The position numbers and the translations under genes are program-made. A model generated the notes under the pieces. It ran no database searches, was not told the DNA's origin, and was given only the letters and a program-made list of their open reading frames with translations. Below are positions 20,814-31,954 of a DNA stretch of 64,000 nucleotides, piece after piece (position 1 is the stretch's first letter; each line of letters starts with the position of its first letter). The stretch is taken from positions 8,531,379-8,595,378 of the forward strand of contig NC_134439.1 in NCBI RefSeq assembly GCF_030867145.1, written 5' to 3'. This DNA comes from Opisthocomus hoazin. Its lineage: Eukaryota; Chordata; Aves; Opisthocomiformes; Opisthocomidae.

Positions 20814-23800
20814 GGCGGCTGCGGGGCTGGCTGCTGGCCGCGCTGCTGGCGCTCGGCGCCCCGGCAGGTACGGACCGGCCCCCCCCCGCCATGGCCCCCC
20901 CCCCCGGCCCCGCTCCCGGCCCCGCTCCCGGCCCCGGCCCCGCCGCTGCGGGCTTTTCCCCGCACCGAGACATTTTTCCGCAGCGCCCCGGGAGGGGCCG
21001 GGCCCGCACGCCCCCCCCCCCCCCCCCCCCCCCGCCCCGCAGCCCCGCACGCCCCCCCCCCCCCCCCCCCCGCCCCGCAGCCCCCGGCCTGTCCCTCCCC
21101 CCCCCCCCGCCCCCCGTGTCCCTGTCCCCGCAGCGGCCCCTCGGGATCGGGCCCCGGGGAGTCCCCGCGCTGGCGCCGCTGTCCCCTCGGTGTCCCCCCC
21201 CCCCGTCCCCTGGGTGTCCCCTCCGGGACTGCCGCTGTGCCCGGGCCCCCCCTCCCCTTGCTGCAGGTGCAATGGCGGCCCTGGGTGTCCGTCCCCCCCC
21301 CCCCCCCCGGGTGTCCCCCCCGGACGAATCGCTCCCCCCCCCACCCCGGGACACATCGCTTCCCCCCCCCCCATCCCTCCACCGCCCCCCCGTCCCCTGG
21401 GTGCCCCCCCCGGGCCGCGCCGCAGCCCCGAGGCCCCCTCAGCTCCCCGTCCCCGCGCTGTCCCCGCACCGGCCCCCCACGTCCCCTGGGCACCCCCCGC
21501 CCGCGCTTTCCGGCTGTGTCCCCCCCTCCCCGGACACCCCACCATACCCCGGGGTCCCCCCCACGTCCCCCAGCTGTCCCACCGCGGGTCGTGTCCCCGC
21601 ACCCACCCCCTGGTCCCCTGGGTGTCCCCCCCCCACGTCCCCTGGGTGTCCCCTCCGGGACGCAGAGCTGCCCTGGGGTCACCCCCGGCCCCCCCGTGCC
21701 CCCCGCCCCCCCAGGCCACCGCCATGGCTCCCGTCCCCAGGTCCGGCGGCGCAGGCCGGCTGGCGGGGGCTCGCCGGGGCGGGGGTCTCGCAGCTGACCC
21801 GGCCCAGCAGGCTGCTGGGGCAGAGCGGGGGCGGGGAGGTGCAGAGGCACCAGCTGGACACCCGGGTCAGGACTGAGCCCCGAGGAGGAGGAGCAGGAGG
21901 AGGAGGCCCCGTAAGTGAACCACGACCCCCCCGACCCGCTCGCTTTCGGGGTCCCCGGGCGGGTGGGCAGGTCCCCAGGCGGCCGCCGTCGCCGACCCGG
22001 CCGCGCCCCGACACCCGCGTGGCCACCGGCGTCCGGACCCCCGGGGACTGGTGCCGGCTGTGGGATCCCGACAGATCTGGGTGCCAGCGGGGGGAGGGAT
22101 GGGATGGGAGCGGGCGGGCAGCGGGCAGTGGGGCAGGGATCGGGCAGTGGGGCAGGGATCGGGCTGTGGGGCAGGGATTGGGCCGTGGGGCAGGGATCAG
22201 GCAGTGGGGCAGGGATTGGGCCGTGGGGCAGGGGTCAGGCCGTGGGGCAGGCCGTGGGGCAGGGCCCCCGCAGCAGTGGGCCGCTGGCTGCGGTGCCGGG
22301 CGGAACAGATCGGGGCCCCGCGGGAGCAGCCCCGCACGCCCCACGCGCTGCTGACCCCCAGCCCGCGGCCGTTGCCCCCCGCCTGGGCTCGGTGCCCCCC
22401 GCCGCCCGGTGACCTTCGCCCCGCGGTGGCCCGGTTCCGGGGGGGCGGCGCAGGGAGGGGGTGGCTGCGGGCCCCGGCGCCCATCGATCCCCGCGTCCGC
22501 GCCGGATGAAAGGCGAAATACGGAGCTGCCGCCACCACCAAGGTGACGGGGACCCGGCGTCGAGTGACACCGCCGGGCGAGGCCGGGGCGGCGGCGCTGG
22601 CGGGAGCGCAGGGAGGTGCGAAGCCCGGGCGGCGCGGGGAGACGGAGCGGCGGGGGGTCCCGGGGGTCCGGGGCTGGGACCCGGCCGTGGCAGAGCCCCG
22701 GGGACCCGCTCCCGGCCGCGCCGCCGGACCATGGCCCGCGCCGTCCCCGTCCCCGCATGGCTGCGCGGCGGCAGACGGGTCCTCGTCCCCGCGTCGCCGT
22801 CCCGAGCGGGGTCCCGGCGCGGGGTCGGGACCCCCCGAGGGGACAGGCGGGTGCTGAGGGCCCCCCACCCGCGCGGCGAGCTGGCCGGGTCTCGGGCGGG
22901 CGCCGCAGAGCGCGGCGGGCGCTGCGGCCGGCAGGAACTGGGTCAGGAGCGGCGGGCGCGGGTGGGACGGCGGCACCGCCATGGCCGGGCCTCCGCGGGG
23001 CCACGCGCCGGCAGCCCCCACCCCGGGGGGCGGCTGTGGGGGCAAAACCCCAGCGTTTCCCTTCCGGGGGGATTTGGGGGGGGGTGCAAACAGAAGGGCG
23101 CCCTCGGGGGCTGCGTATTCGGGTTGGGGGTTGTTGGGTTTTTTTTTTTATTAATTTTTACTTTTCTCTGGGGGGGCCGGCGCGGGGGGGCTGGCGGCTG
23201 CGGCGCTCTGGCAGGGGCTGCACCTGGCGCAGGTGAGCTTCGTGGTGCGCGCCTTCGGCTCGGCCTTCACCCTCGACCTCCAGCTGAACCAGTGAGCAGG
23301 CAGGGGACACTCACTGTGGGGCTGGGGGCACCGGCCGTGGGGCTGGGGGCACTCACCGTGGGGCTGGGGGCACCGGCTGTGGGGCTGGGGGCACCCACTG
23401 TGGGGCTGGGGGCACCGGCCGTGGGGCTGGGGGCACTCACCGTGGGGCTGGGGGCACCGGCCGTGGGGCTGGGGGCACTCACTGTGGGGCTGGGGGCACC
23501 GGCTGTGGGAGACCCCAGGAGGAGGGTGGGGGTGGGGAAGTCGGGGGTCCCTGGGGGTGGGGGGGCTGCGCGGAGCCGTCCCAGCTCTGGTACCAGGGGG
23601 TGCAGGGGGGAGGGGCCGGGGGTGCCAGCGCCCTCCCAGAGCAGGGGGTCCCGATGCCGCTGCACGGCGGTGCTGGGCGCACGACGAGGGTCTGCGGCCG
23701 CTGCTGTCGCCCTCCTCCTCCTCTTCCTCCTCTTCCTCCCCACCGCCGCGGCCCCTCACCCGCCGCCTGCTCCCCCAGCCACCTCCTGGCATCGCGCTAC

Positions 23801-26800
23801 GTCGAGCGGCACGTCGGCGCGGGCACCAACGGCAGCCGCAGCACGGTGAGCCGCGCGCCGCGCCGCATGGTGCTGTGCCGTGCCGTGTGGTGCCGTGCGG
23901 TGACAATGCCAATGCCACACCAACACCATGCCAAGGCCATACCAATGCCATGCCAACGCCATGCCAATGCCATGCCAACACCATGCCAACGCCATACCAA
24001 GGCCATACCAATGCCACACCAACACCATGCCTACGCCATACCAACCCCATACCAACCCCATGCCAACGCCATGCCAATGCCATGCCAATGCCATGCCAGT
24101 CCCATGCCAGTCCCATGCCAACACCATGCCAACACCATACCAAGGCCATGCCAGTGCCATGCCAACGCCATACCAACCTCATACCAACGCCATGCCAACC
24201 CCATACCAATGCCATGCCAACGCCATGCCACACCGCACCATGCCGTGCCATACCACTGCCGCACTGCGCCGTGCCGCGCCGTGCCAGCTCCCGAGGGCGG
24301 AGCCCCCAGCCCCTCGGTGCCGGCGGGGCCGGGCCGGGCGCGGGGCTCAGCCGCCGTCCCCGCTGCGCAGGGCGCGGGGGAGCACTGCTACTACCAGGGC
24401 CGGGTCCGCGGGCGGCCGCGCTCCTTCGCCGCGCTCTCCAGCTGCCACGGCCTGCGGTGAGTACCCCCGCGCCGCACGGGCGGGGGGCCGGGGGGCTGCG
24501 CCCCTCTGCGCCCCGCCACCCCCCGCCTCTCCCCGCAGCGGGGTCTTCTCGGACGGCCGAGCCACCTACCTGATCGAGCCGCGGGCGGGCGGCCAGCACG
24601 CGCAGGTGAGCGCAGCGCCGGGACGCGCCGCGTGCCTGCCTCAGTTTCCCCCCTGCGGCGTCGCGGGTCTGGCTGCAGCGGGGGGGACAGCCCTGGGGAC
24701 ACGGGAGCTTGGCAGCGTGTCCGTCCCCCCGCCCCGCGCACCGCCACATCCACGGCACCGTGTCCCCACGGCAGGGCCTGCGACCGCACGTCGTCCAGCG
24801 CGTGCCCAGCTGCGCCCGAGCGGGTGAGCGTGCGCGGCGGTGGCCCCGCCGGCGGTGGCCCCGGTGTCCCCGCGCCCCGCCAGCTCCGTCCCTTCCCTGC
24901 AGGCTGCCTCCTCCCCGCGCCGGGCCAGCGCCTCGCCGGCGGGTCACCGAGGCTGCGGCGACGGCGGCAGGTTGGCGGGGACCCGGGGCGGCGCGGGGCG
25001 GGGGACAAGGACGGGTGGCCCCGGTTGGGTGGCTGTGGCACGGGCGCTGCTCGGGCGCGGGGGGCCCGGGGGGCCGAAGCCCCTCGGCTCAGCCGCGCGC
25101 TCCCGCCGCAGGTCCGCCGCGCCCAGCACACGGTGCACAGCGAGACCAAGTACATCGAGCTGGCGGTGGTCAACGACCACCAGCTGGTAAGGGCAGGGGG
25201 CCCGGGGTGGGGGGGCCGGCGCGGGGTCAGGGTGGCCCCCCCCACCCCAACCCCCGCTGCCCCCCCAGTTCTTGCAGCTCCGCAGGTCCGTGGTGCTCAC
25301 CAGCAACTTCGCCAAGTCCGTGGTCAACCTGGCCGACATGGTGAGGGGCTTTGGGTGCCGGGGGGGGGGGGCCGTCCCCGGGGGTCTGTGTCTGGGGGGG
25401 TTTGTCCCCAGGGGGGGTGTCCCCAGCACAGGTGGAGTTGTCTCCAGGAGGTTGGTTCCTGGTGGGTTTATCCCTGGTGGGGTTGTCCCCAGCATGGGTG
25501 GGGTTGTCTCCAGGAGGTCGGTTCCTGGTGGGGTTGTCTCCAGTTCATGGTGGGACTGTCCCTGGTGGGGTTGTCCCCAGTACAGGTGGGGTTGTCTCCA
25601 GGAGGTTGGTCCCTGGTTGGGTTGTCTCCAGTTCATGGTGGGACTGTCCCTGGTGGGGTTGTCCCCAGCATGGGTGGGTTTGTCCCTGGCAGGGGCAGGT
25701 TGATGCCCAGTGCCCGACGGGTCTGTCCCTGGGCAGTTGTCCTCTGGGGTTTGTCCCCGGTGGGTTTGGACCCCAGGGGACAGGTCCCCAGCACCGGTGG
25801 GTTTGTCCCCAGGAGCTGGTCCCTGGCTGCTGGTGGGTTTGTCCCCAGGGTTTTGGTCCCCAACACCCAGTTGGTTTGGCCCTGGGGGAGGTTTGTCTGT
25901 GGCGCCCGGTGGCTTTGTCCCCAGGGATTGGTCCCTGGTGGCTTTGGGTCTGGAGATGCTGTCCCCAGCTCCTGGTGGGTTTGTCCCCAAGGGTTGGTCC
26001 CTGGTGGCTTTGGGACACTGTCCCCAGCTCCCGGTGGGTTTGTCCCCAAGGGTTGGTCCTTGGTGCCCGGCGGGTTGTCCCTTGGCGGGGTGTTCCTCGT
26101 CCCCAGCGCCGTCCCCTCGTCCCCGCAGATCTACAAGGAGCAGCTCAACACGCGCATCGTGCTGGTGGCCATGGAGACGTGGGCCGCTGAGGACCGGATC
26201 CGCGTGGGCGAGGACTCCCTGGAGACCCTCCACGAGTTCGCCAAGTCCCGGCGCGAGGGCCCGGCGGCGCGCAGCGACACCGTCCACCTCTTCTCGTGAG
26301 CGCGGCGGCCGCGTCCCCTCCCCGCGGCCCGGAGCCCCCGTCCCCACCCTCCTCTTCCTCGCAGGGGTCGGACCTTCCAGAGCAGCCGCAGCGGCGCGGC
26401 CTTCGTGGGGGGCATCTGCTCGCCCGCCCGCGCGGCCGGCGTCAACGAGGTGGGTGCGGTGAGCCCCCCGCCCCGCGCGAGCGGGCTGGGGACGGCGCGG
26501 GGGTCCCCACGTGACGCCGCGTCCCTCCGGCGCAGTACGGCAACGTGGCGGCCATGGCGGTGACGCTGGCGCAGACGCTGGGGCAGAACGTGGGCATGAT
26601 GTGGAACCAGCACCGCGCGGCCGCAGGTACCGGCCGCCAGCCCCCCGCCCCGGGCTGGGGACACCGGGGGGCACGCGGCGGTGGCACCGCGCCGGCGGCG
26701 GGACCCCCCCCAGCCCCTCTCCTCGCCTCGCAGGGGACTGCCGGTGCCCGGACGCCTGGCTGGGCTGCATCATGGAGGACACAGGGTGGGTGCCCCCGTC

Positions 26801-29800
26801 CCCCGTCGCCGGGGGTCCTGCCCGGTTCCGGGGTGACGCCGGGGGGTGACGGCAGCCCCCCGCCCCCAGGTACTACCTCCCGCGGAAGTTCTCGCGCTGC
26901 AGCGTGGACGAGTACAGCCAGTTCCTGCAGGACGGCGGCGGCAGCTGCCTCTTCAACAAACCCCTCAAGGTGAGGGGTCCCCGGCCCCCCGGCCCCGCTG
27001 CGGGGGGAGCGATGGCTCCGAGGGTCCCTCGGGACTCGCAGCCTCCCCCACCCCCTGCCACCTCCAAGGTGACCGCGCTGGGGTCAAACCCGGCGTCCCC
27101 AACCCTCACGGCTGATGGCAGCGGTTTGGGGGTCCCGGCGTCCCCCCGAGGACGCGATGCCCTTTTCGGGGGGCTCGCGGCCGCACCCGCCTTGGGGACC
27201 CCCCCCCACAACCTCTCGCTTCCCCCCTCCCCCCGCTCGGTCCCGGCAGCTCCTGGACCCTCCGGAGTGCGGCAACGGCTTCGTGGAGGCGGGCGAGGAG
27301 TGCGACTGCGGCTCGCTGGCGGTGAGCGGGGCGCGCGCTGCGCCGGGGCGGCCGCGGGGCTGACGCGGGGCTGACGCGGGCGCCGTCCCCCAGGAGTGCG
27401 CCAGGAGCGGGGGCAACTGCTGCAAGAAGTGCACGCTGACCCACGACGCCATGTGCAGCGACGGGCTCTGCTGCAGGGCCTGCAAGGTGCGGGGGCGGGG
27501 GGCGGGGGTCCGGCGAGGCGCCGGCGTCCCCGTGCCGCGGGCGCTGACGCGGTGACGTCCCCGCGGCGCAGTACGAGCCGCGCGGCGTGTCCTGCCGGGA
27601 GGCCGTGAACGAGTGCGACATCCCCGAGAGCTGCACCGGCGACTCCAGCCAGGTGAGCCGGGCCGGGGGGGGGACACACGGCGGGGACACGTTGCGGGGC
27701 CATGCGGCATCACCCGTGTCTCCTCCAGTGTCCCCCCAACCTCCACAAGCTGGACGGCTACTTCTGCGAAAACGAGCAGGTGAGGCCAGCCCGGCGCGGT
27801 GGGACATCCCCGGGGGGCTCGGGCACATCCCAAGGGTCAGACACATCCCTTGGGGTCCACCACATCCCCGGGGGGCTCGGGCACATCCTCATGGGGCTTG
27901 GGCATGTCCCAAGGGTTGGAAACATCCTTTGGGGTCCACCATGTCCCTGTGGAACTCGGGCATGTCCCCACGGGGCACGGGCACATCGCAAGGGTTGGAC
28001 ACGTCCTTTGGGGTCCACCACATCCCCATGGGCCTCGGGCACATCCCGTGGAGCTCGGGCACGTCCTCATGGGGCTCAGGCATGTCCCAAGGGTTGGACA
28101 CATCCCTTGGGCTCCACCACATCCTCATGGGGCTCAGGCACGTCCCAAGGGTTGGACACATCCCTTGGGCTCCACCACATCCTCATGGGGCTCAGGCACG
28201 TCCCAAGGGTTGGACATGTCCCTTGGGGTTCACCACATCCCCATGGAGTTCGGGCACGTCCCAAGGGTTGGACACATCCCTTGGGGTCCACCACAGCCTT
28301 GTGGGGCTTGGGCACATTCCAAGGGTTGGGCTCATCCCTTCAGCCCCCCCGTGGGGCTCGGGCACATCCTCATGGGACTCGGGCACCTCCCCAGGGTTGG
28401 ATGCATCCCTTGGGGTCCACCACGTCCCCGTGGGGTTCGGGCACATCCCATGGAGCTCGGGGATATCCCAAGGGTTGGACGCATCCCTTGAGGTCCACCA
28501 CATCCTCATGGGACTTGGGCATGTCCCAAGGGTTGGATGCATTGCTTGGGGTCCACCACGTCCCCATGGGGCTCAGGCACATCCTGTGGAGGTCAGGCAT
28601 GTCCTCATGGGGCTTGGGCACGTCCCAAGGGTTGGACACATCCCTTGGGGTCCACCACATCCTCATGGGGCTTGGGCACATCCCAAGGGTTGTGCTCATC
28701 TGTTGGGCTCCTCCGTGGGGCTCGGACACATCCTCATGGGACACAGGCATGTCCCCAGGGTTGCACGCATCCCTTGGGGTCCACCACGTCCCCGTGGGGT
28801 TCGGGCACATCCCATGGAGCTCAGGGATGTCCCAAGGGTTGGATGCATCCCTTGGGGTTTACCATGTGTCTGTGGGGCTTGGGCACATCCCATGGAGGTC
28901 AGGCACGTCCTCATGGGACTTGGGCACGTCCCAAGGGTTGGATGCATCCCTTGGGGTCCACCACGTCACCGTGGAGCTCAGGCAGGTCCCCTTTGCGTTG
29001 TCCTTGCCCCACCACGGCCGCGCACCCACGCGCGCGTGCAAGCCCCTCCCCAGCCGCGCGCTCTCGCCCCGCTCCCAGGGACGCTGCTACGGCGGGCGCT
29101 GCAAGACCAGAGACCGGCAGTGCAACGCGCTGTGGGGCCGGGGTGAGCGCCGGGGGCTCTGCCGGGCTGGGGGGCCGGGCTGGGGGCGCCGGGCTGGGGG
29201 GGCCCAGCGGGTGACCCCCGTCTGCCCCCAGGCTCAGCCGAGCGCTTCTGCTACGAGAAGCTGAACGTGGAGGGGACGGAGCGGGGCAGCTGCGGGCGCG
29301 AGGGCCGGGGCTGGCTGCAGTGCAACAAGCAGTGAGTGAGCCCCGTCCCCGCGTCCCCTCGGGGTGCCCGCGGCCGCCGCGGCGATGCCACCATGGCGAT
29401 GCCACCGCGGCGATGCCACCGTGGTGATCCCACCATGGTGATCCCACCATGGCCATGCCACCGTGGCGATGCCACCACGGTGATGCCACCACGGTGATGT
29501 CACTGTGGTGATGCCACTGTGGTGATGCCACTGCGGCGATGCCACATGGTGATGCCACTGTGGTGATGCTGGTGTGGCGATGCCACCGTGGTGATCCCAC
29601 CATGGCGATGCCACCGCGGTGATGCCACCACGGCGATGCCACCGTGGTGATCCCACCATGGTGATGCCACTGCGGTGATGCCACTGTGGTGATCCCACCA
29701 TGGCGATACCACTGTGGCCGTGCCACCATGGCCATGCTACCGTGGCGATGCCACTGCGGCGATGCCACCATGGCCATGCCACCGTGGCGATGCCACCGTG

Positions 29801-31684
29801 GTGATGCCACCATGGCGATGCCACTGCGGTGATGCCACCATGGCCATGCCACCGTGGCGATGCCACCGTGGTGATGCCACCATGGCCATGCCACCATGGC
29901 GATGCCACTGCGGCGATGCCACTGTGGTGATGCCACCGTGGCCATGCCACCGTGGTGATGCCACCATGGTGATGCCACCGCGGTGATGCCACCATGGCCA
30001 TGCCACCGCGGCGATGCCACGCCTGCCTTGCAGGGACGTCCTCTGCGGCTTCCTCCTCTGCGCCAACATCTCGGGCGCGCCGCGGCTGGGCGAGCTCAGC
30101 GGCGAGATCGCTGCCACCACCTTCTTCCACCAGAACCGCTACGTGGACTGCAGGTGGGTGCCCCGCGGCGACGTCCCCCGCGTCGGGGTGCCGGGGGCCG
30201 CGGCGTCACCCGCTGCCGCCGTCCCGGCGCAGGGGGGGCCACGTGCGGCTGGCGGACGGCGCGGAGCTGAGCTTCGTGGAGGACGGGACGCCCTGCGGGC
30301 CCGGCATGCTCTGCCTTGCCCGCCGCTGCCTCCCCGCCACCGCCTTCAACTTCAGCGCCTGCCCCGGCAGCTGCTTCGACCACGGGGTGAGGGGCGCGGG
30401 GACGCGGCGGGGGCGCAGGGGGGGACAGGGGGTCGCGGCGTGGCGGGGGGTGACGCTGGGCGCCCGCAGGTCTGCAGCAACGAGGGGAAGTGCATCTGCC
30501 GGGCGGAGTGGACGGGGAAGGACTGCAGCGTCTACGACCCCGTCCCCGAGCCGCGGCCGACGGGGGAGACGGAGCGGTACAAGGGTCCGTGCGCGGGGCG
30601 GGGGGCGGGGGGCTCCCCGTGTCCCCGCCGCCCCCGTCCCCACGCGCTGGGCTGCCCCGCTCGGTCCCCAGGCACCCCCGGGGTCCCGTCTCACCATCCC
30701 CCCCCCCCCCCCGGTGCCAGCGCTCAGCTGGGTCGTGTCCCCCCCCCAAGGTCCCCACAGCGCTGGGGTGGCCCTGGGGCTGTGTGTCCCCCCCAGCTGA
30801 CGTGTGTCCCTGTCCCCTCCCCCCTGTCCCCTCTGTCACAGGTCCCAGCGGCACCAACATCATCATCGGCTCCATCGCGGGGGCCGTGCTGGTGGCTGCC
30901 ATCGTCCTGGGGGGGACAGGCTGGGGATTTAAGTAAGCAGCGGCCGCGTGGCTTTGTCCCCTCCGCTGCTGTCACCGTCACGGCCACGGCCCCCCCGCAC
31001 ACCGTCACCACGCCAGGGCCAGGCCCCGGGTGGGGGCACCGCCAGTGTGTGCCCCCCCCCCCCCAGACTGGGCATCCCCTGCGGTGCGGCCGCCTGGGAG
31101 CTGCGGAGGGCAGGGCCCCTTGTCCCTTGTCCCTGCCTTGTCCCTTGTCCCCAGCCCCTGCCTGCACACCCAATGGGGGGGCTCACTGTCCCCCCACCCC
31201 TTGCTCGCTCCTGGCCATGTCCCCACGCATGGGGGGGGGCTGTGTGGGTGTCCCCCATGTCCTGTGCTGGGCCCCATCGGGAGCAGGGACGCTGCGGGGT
31301 GACCGGGTGACACAGCGGGGACACTGTGGGGTGACAGGGGGACACGGGGGGTGACAGGGTGACACAGAGGGGACGCTGCGGGGTGACCGGGTGACACAGC
31401 AGGGACACGGGGGGGTGACAGGGGGACACGGGGGGTGACAGGGTGACACAGAGGGGACGCTGCAGGGTGACCGGGTGACACAGCAGGGACACGGGGGGGT
31501 GACAGGGGGACACAGCGGGGACACGGGGTGACAGGGGGACGCGGGGGGGTGACAGGGTGACACAGGGGCTGACGGTGACACAGCGGGGACACAGGGGGTG
31601 GCACTAACGCTCCTCTCCTCTGCCCCCCGCCGCCCCAGGAACATCCGCCGAGGAAGGTACGACCCGGCGCAGCAGGGAGTGTGA
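20810..31684 (+). CDS. ADAM11: ADAM11, catalytically inactive disintegrin-metalloprotease, 26 coding exons
   Basis: Neuronal single-pass membrane ADAM without protease activity. Exons: 20810-20867, 21741-21910, 23215-23291, 23779-23845, 24371-24456, 24539-24605, 24775-24823, 24903-24970, 25112-25186, 25269-25340, 26129-26295, 26365-26449, 26536-26626, 26734-26785, 26870-26969, 27250-27321, 27394-27486, 27572-27652, 27729-27779, 29079-29142, 29232-29331, 30034-30153, 30233-30386, 30470-30584, 30842-30932, 31639-31684; total 756 codons plus stop, close to mammalian length. Signal peptide 1-19; prodomain to a furin-type RRRRQ at 210-214; metalloprotease-like domain with the zinc site replaced (Q360, T361, Q364, W370 where HExxHxxGxxH is expected); disintegrin domain about 428-527; cysteine-rich and EGF-like ('CSNEGKCIC' in exon 24) regions; transmembrane helix about 718-741; very short tail. 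All junctions are AG/GT and phases agree. Identity is near certain from residue-level recognition and synteny. Confidence 0.98.
21000..21130 (+). repeat. Poly-C/G tracts in ADAM11 intron 1
   Basis: Several C homopolymers of 10-22 bases, separated by short gccccgcag-type spacers, make up most of this stretch. The opposite strand is G-quadruplex-prone. Such runs are also common sites of assembly error. Confidence 0.8.
22126..22262 (+). repeat. 19-bp minisatellite in ADAM11 intron 2
   Basis: About seven tandem units of 19 bp, for example cagtggggcagggatcggg, with the last ones shortened. Variants alternate cagt/ctgt/ccgt at the unit start. Confidence 0.85.
23316..23510 (+). repeat. 21-bp minisatellite in ADAM11 intron 3
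   Basis: Nine or so units of 21 bp share a gtggggctgggggcac core; the last six bases alternate between ccggcc/ccggct and ctcacc/ctcact. It starts just 24 bp after the donor of exon 3. Confidence 0.9.
23905..24255 (+). repeat. 11-bp minisatellite in ADAM11 intron 4
   Basis: Roughly 30 tandem units of the type ATGCCAAYGCC, with ATACCAANNCC variants, fill two thirds of the 525-nt intron. Because 33 bp equals three units, each reading frame shows an 11-residue periodicity. Confidence 0.9.
25425..26100 (+). repeat. GT-rich minisatellite in ADAM11 intron 10
   Basis: Degenerate units of about 30 bp built from 'ggttgtccccag' and 'ggtccctggtgg' blocks. A higher-order period of 88 bp is visible, for example 'gttgtctccagttcatgg' at 25533 and 25621. 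The array fills most of the 788-nt intron. Confidence 0.85.
27830..28985 (+). repeat. 58-bp minisatellite filling ADAM11 intron 19
   Basis: About 20 units of 58 bp; exact 58-bp spacing is seen for 'cccaagggttgga' at 28086, 28144, 28202 and 28260. Units combine 'catcccttggggtccacca' and 'cctcatggggctcgggcac' blocks. The array covers nearly 90% of the intron (27780-29078). Confidence 0.92.
29380..30020 (+). repeat. 14-bp minisatellite in ADAM11 intron 21
   Basis: About 45 tandem units of ATGCCACCRYGGYG, with occasional ATCCCACC variants, fill nearly the whole 702-nt intron. Each unit carries CCACCATGG-like start contexts. Intron retention would terminate at once: the first codon across the donor is TGA. 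Confidence 0.93.
31285..31600 (+). repeat. 84-bp higher-order minisatellite in ADAM11 intron 25
   Basis: Built from gggtgacacag / ggggacac blocks. The 'gacgctgc' marker recurs at 31288, 31372 and 31456, giving an 84-bp higher-order period. The array ends about 40 bp before the acceptor of the last coding exon. Confidence 0.88.
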
Positions 31685-31954
31685 CCGCCCCCCCCCATGT
31701 CCCCGTCCCGTCCCCCCCGGCAGCCCGACGGCGTGGGAGCCCGTCTGTCCTGTCGCTGTCTGTCCGGCCGTGCTGTCTCCATCTCTGTGCCCCCCCCAGC
31801 GGGAAAGAGACGGTGGTTGGGGGGGATGGGGGGGCTGCCAGCCCCCCCCCCTCCCCCGCGCTGGCTCTTTTCGGCTCAGTGTCCCCCCGTGTGTCCCCCC
31901 CCCCCCCGTGTCACAGCCCTGCACTAAACGCCCCCCCCCACTTCTGTGTTGCAG

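Noticed and set aside
19785-21850. Minus-strand open frames of over 600 codons opposite ADAM11 exon 1
   Set aside because: Stop-free only because of extreme GC content; overlaps CR1 antisense and poly-C tracts.
20150-22354. N-terminally extended ADAM11 starting inside the CR1
   Set aside because: The ATG at 20810 begins a clean signal peptide at the expected place; the upstream frame is open only by composition.
27799-28542. Further frames (both strands) in the intron 19 array as independent genes
   Set aside because: All are translations of the same 58-bp repeat; no start context or conserved domain.
29234-30130. Minus-strand Trp/His-rich repeat protein of 298-369 codons
   Set aside because: Antisense of the 14-bp minisatellite and ADAM11 exons; a purely periodic translation.
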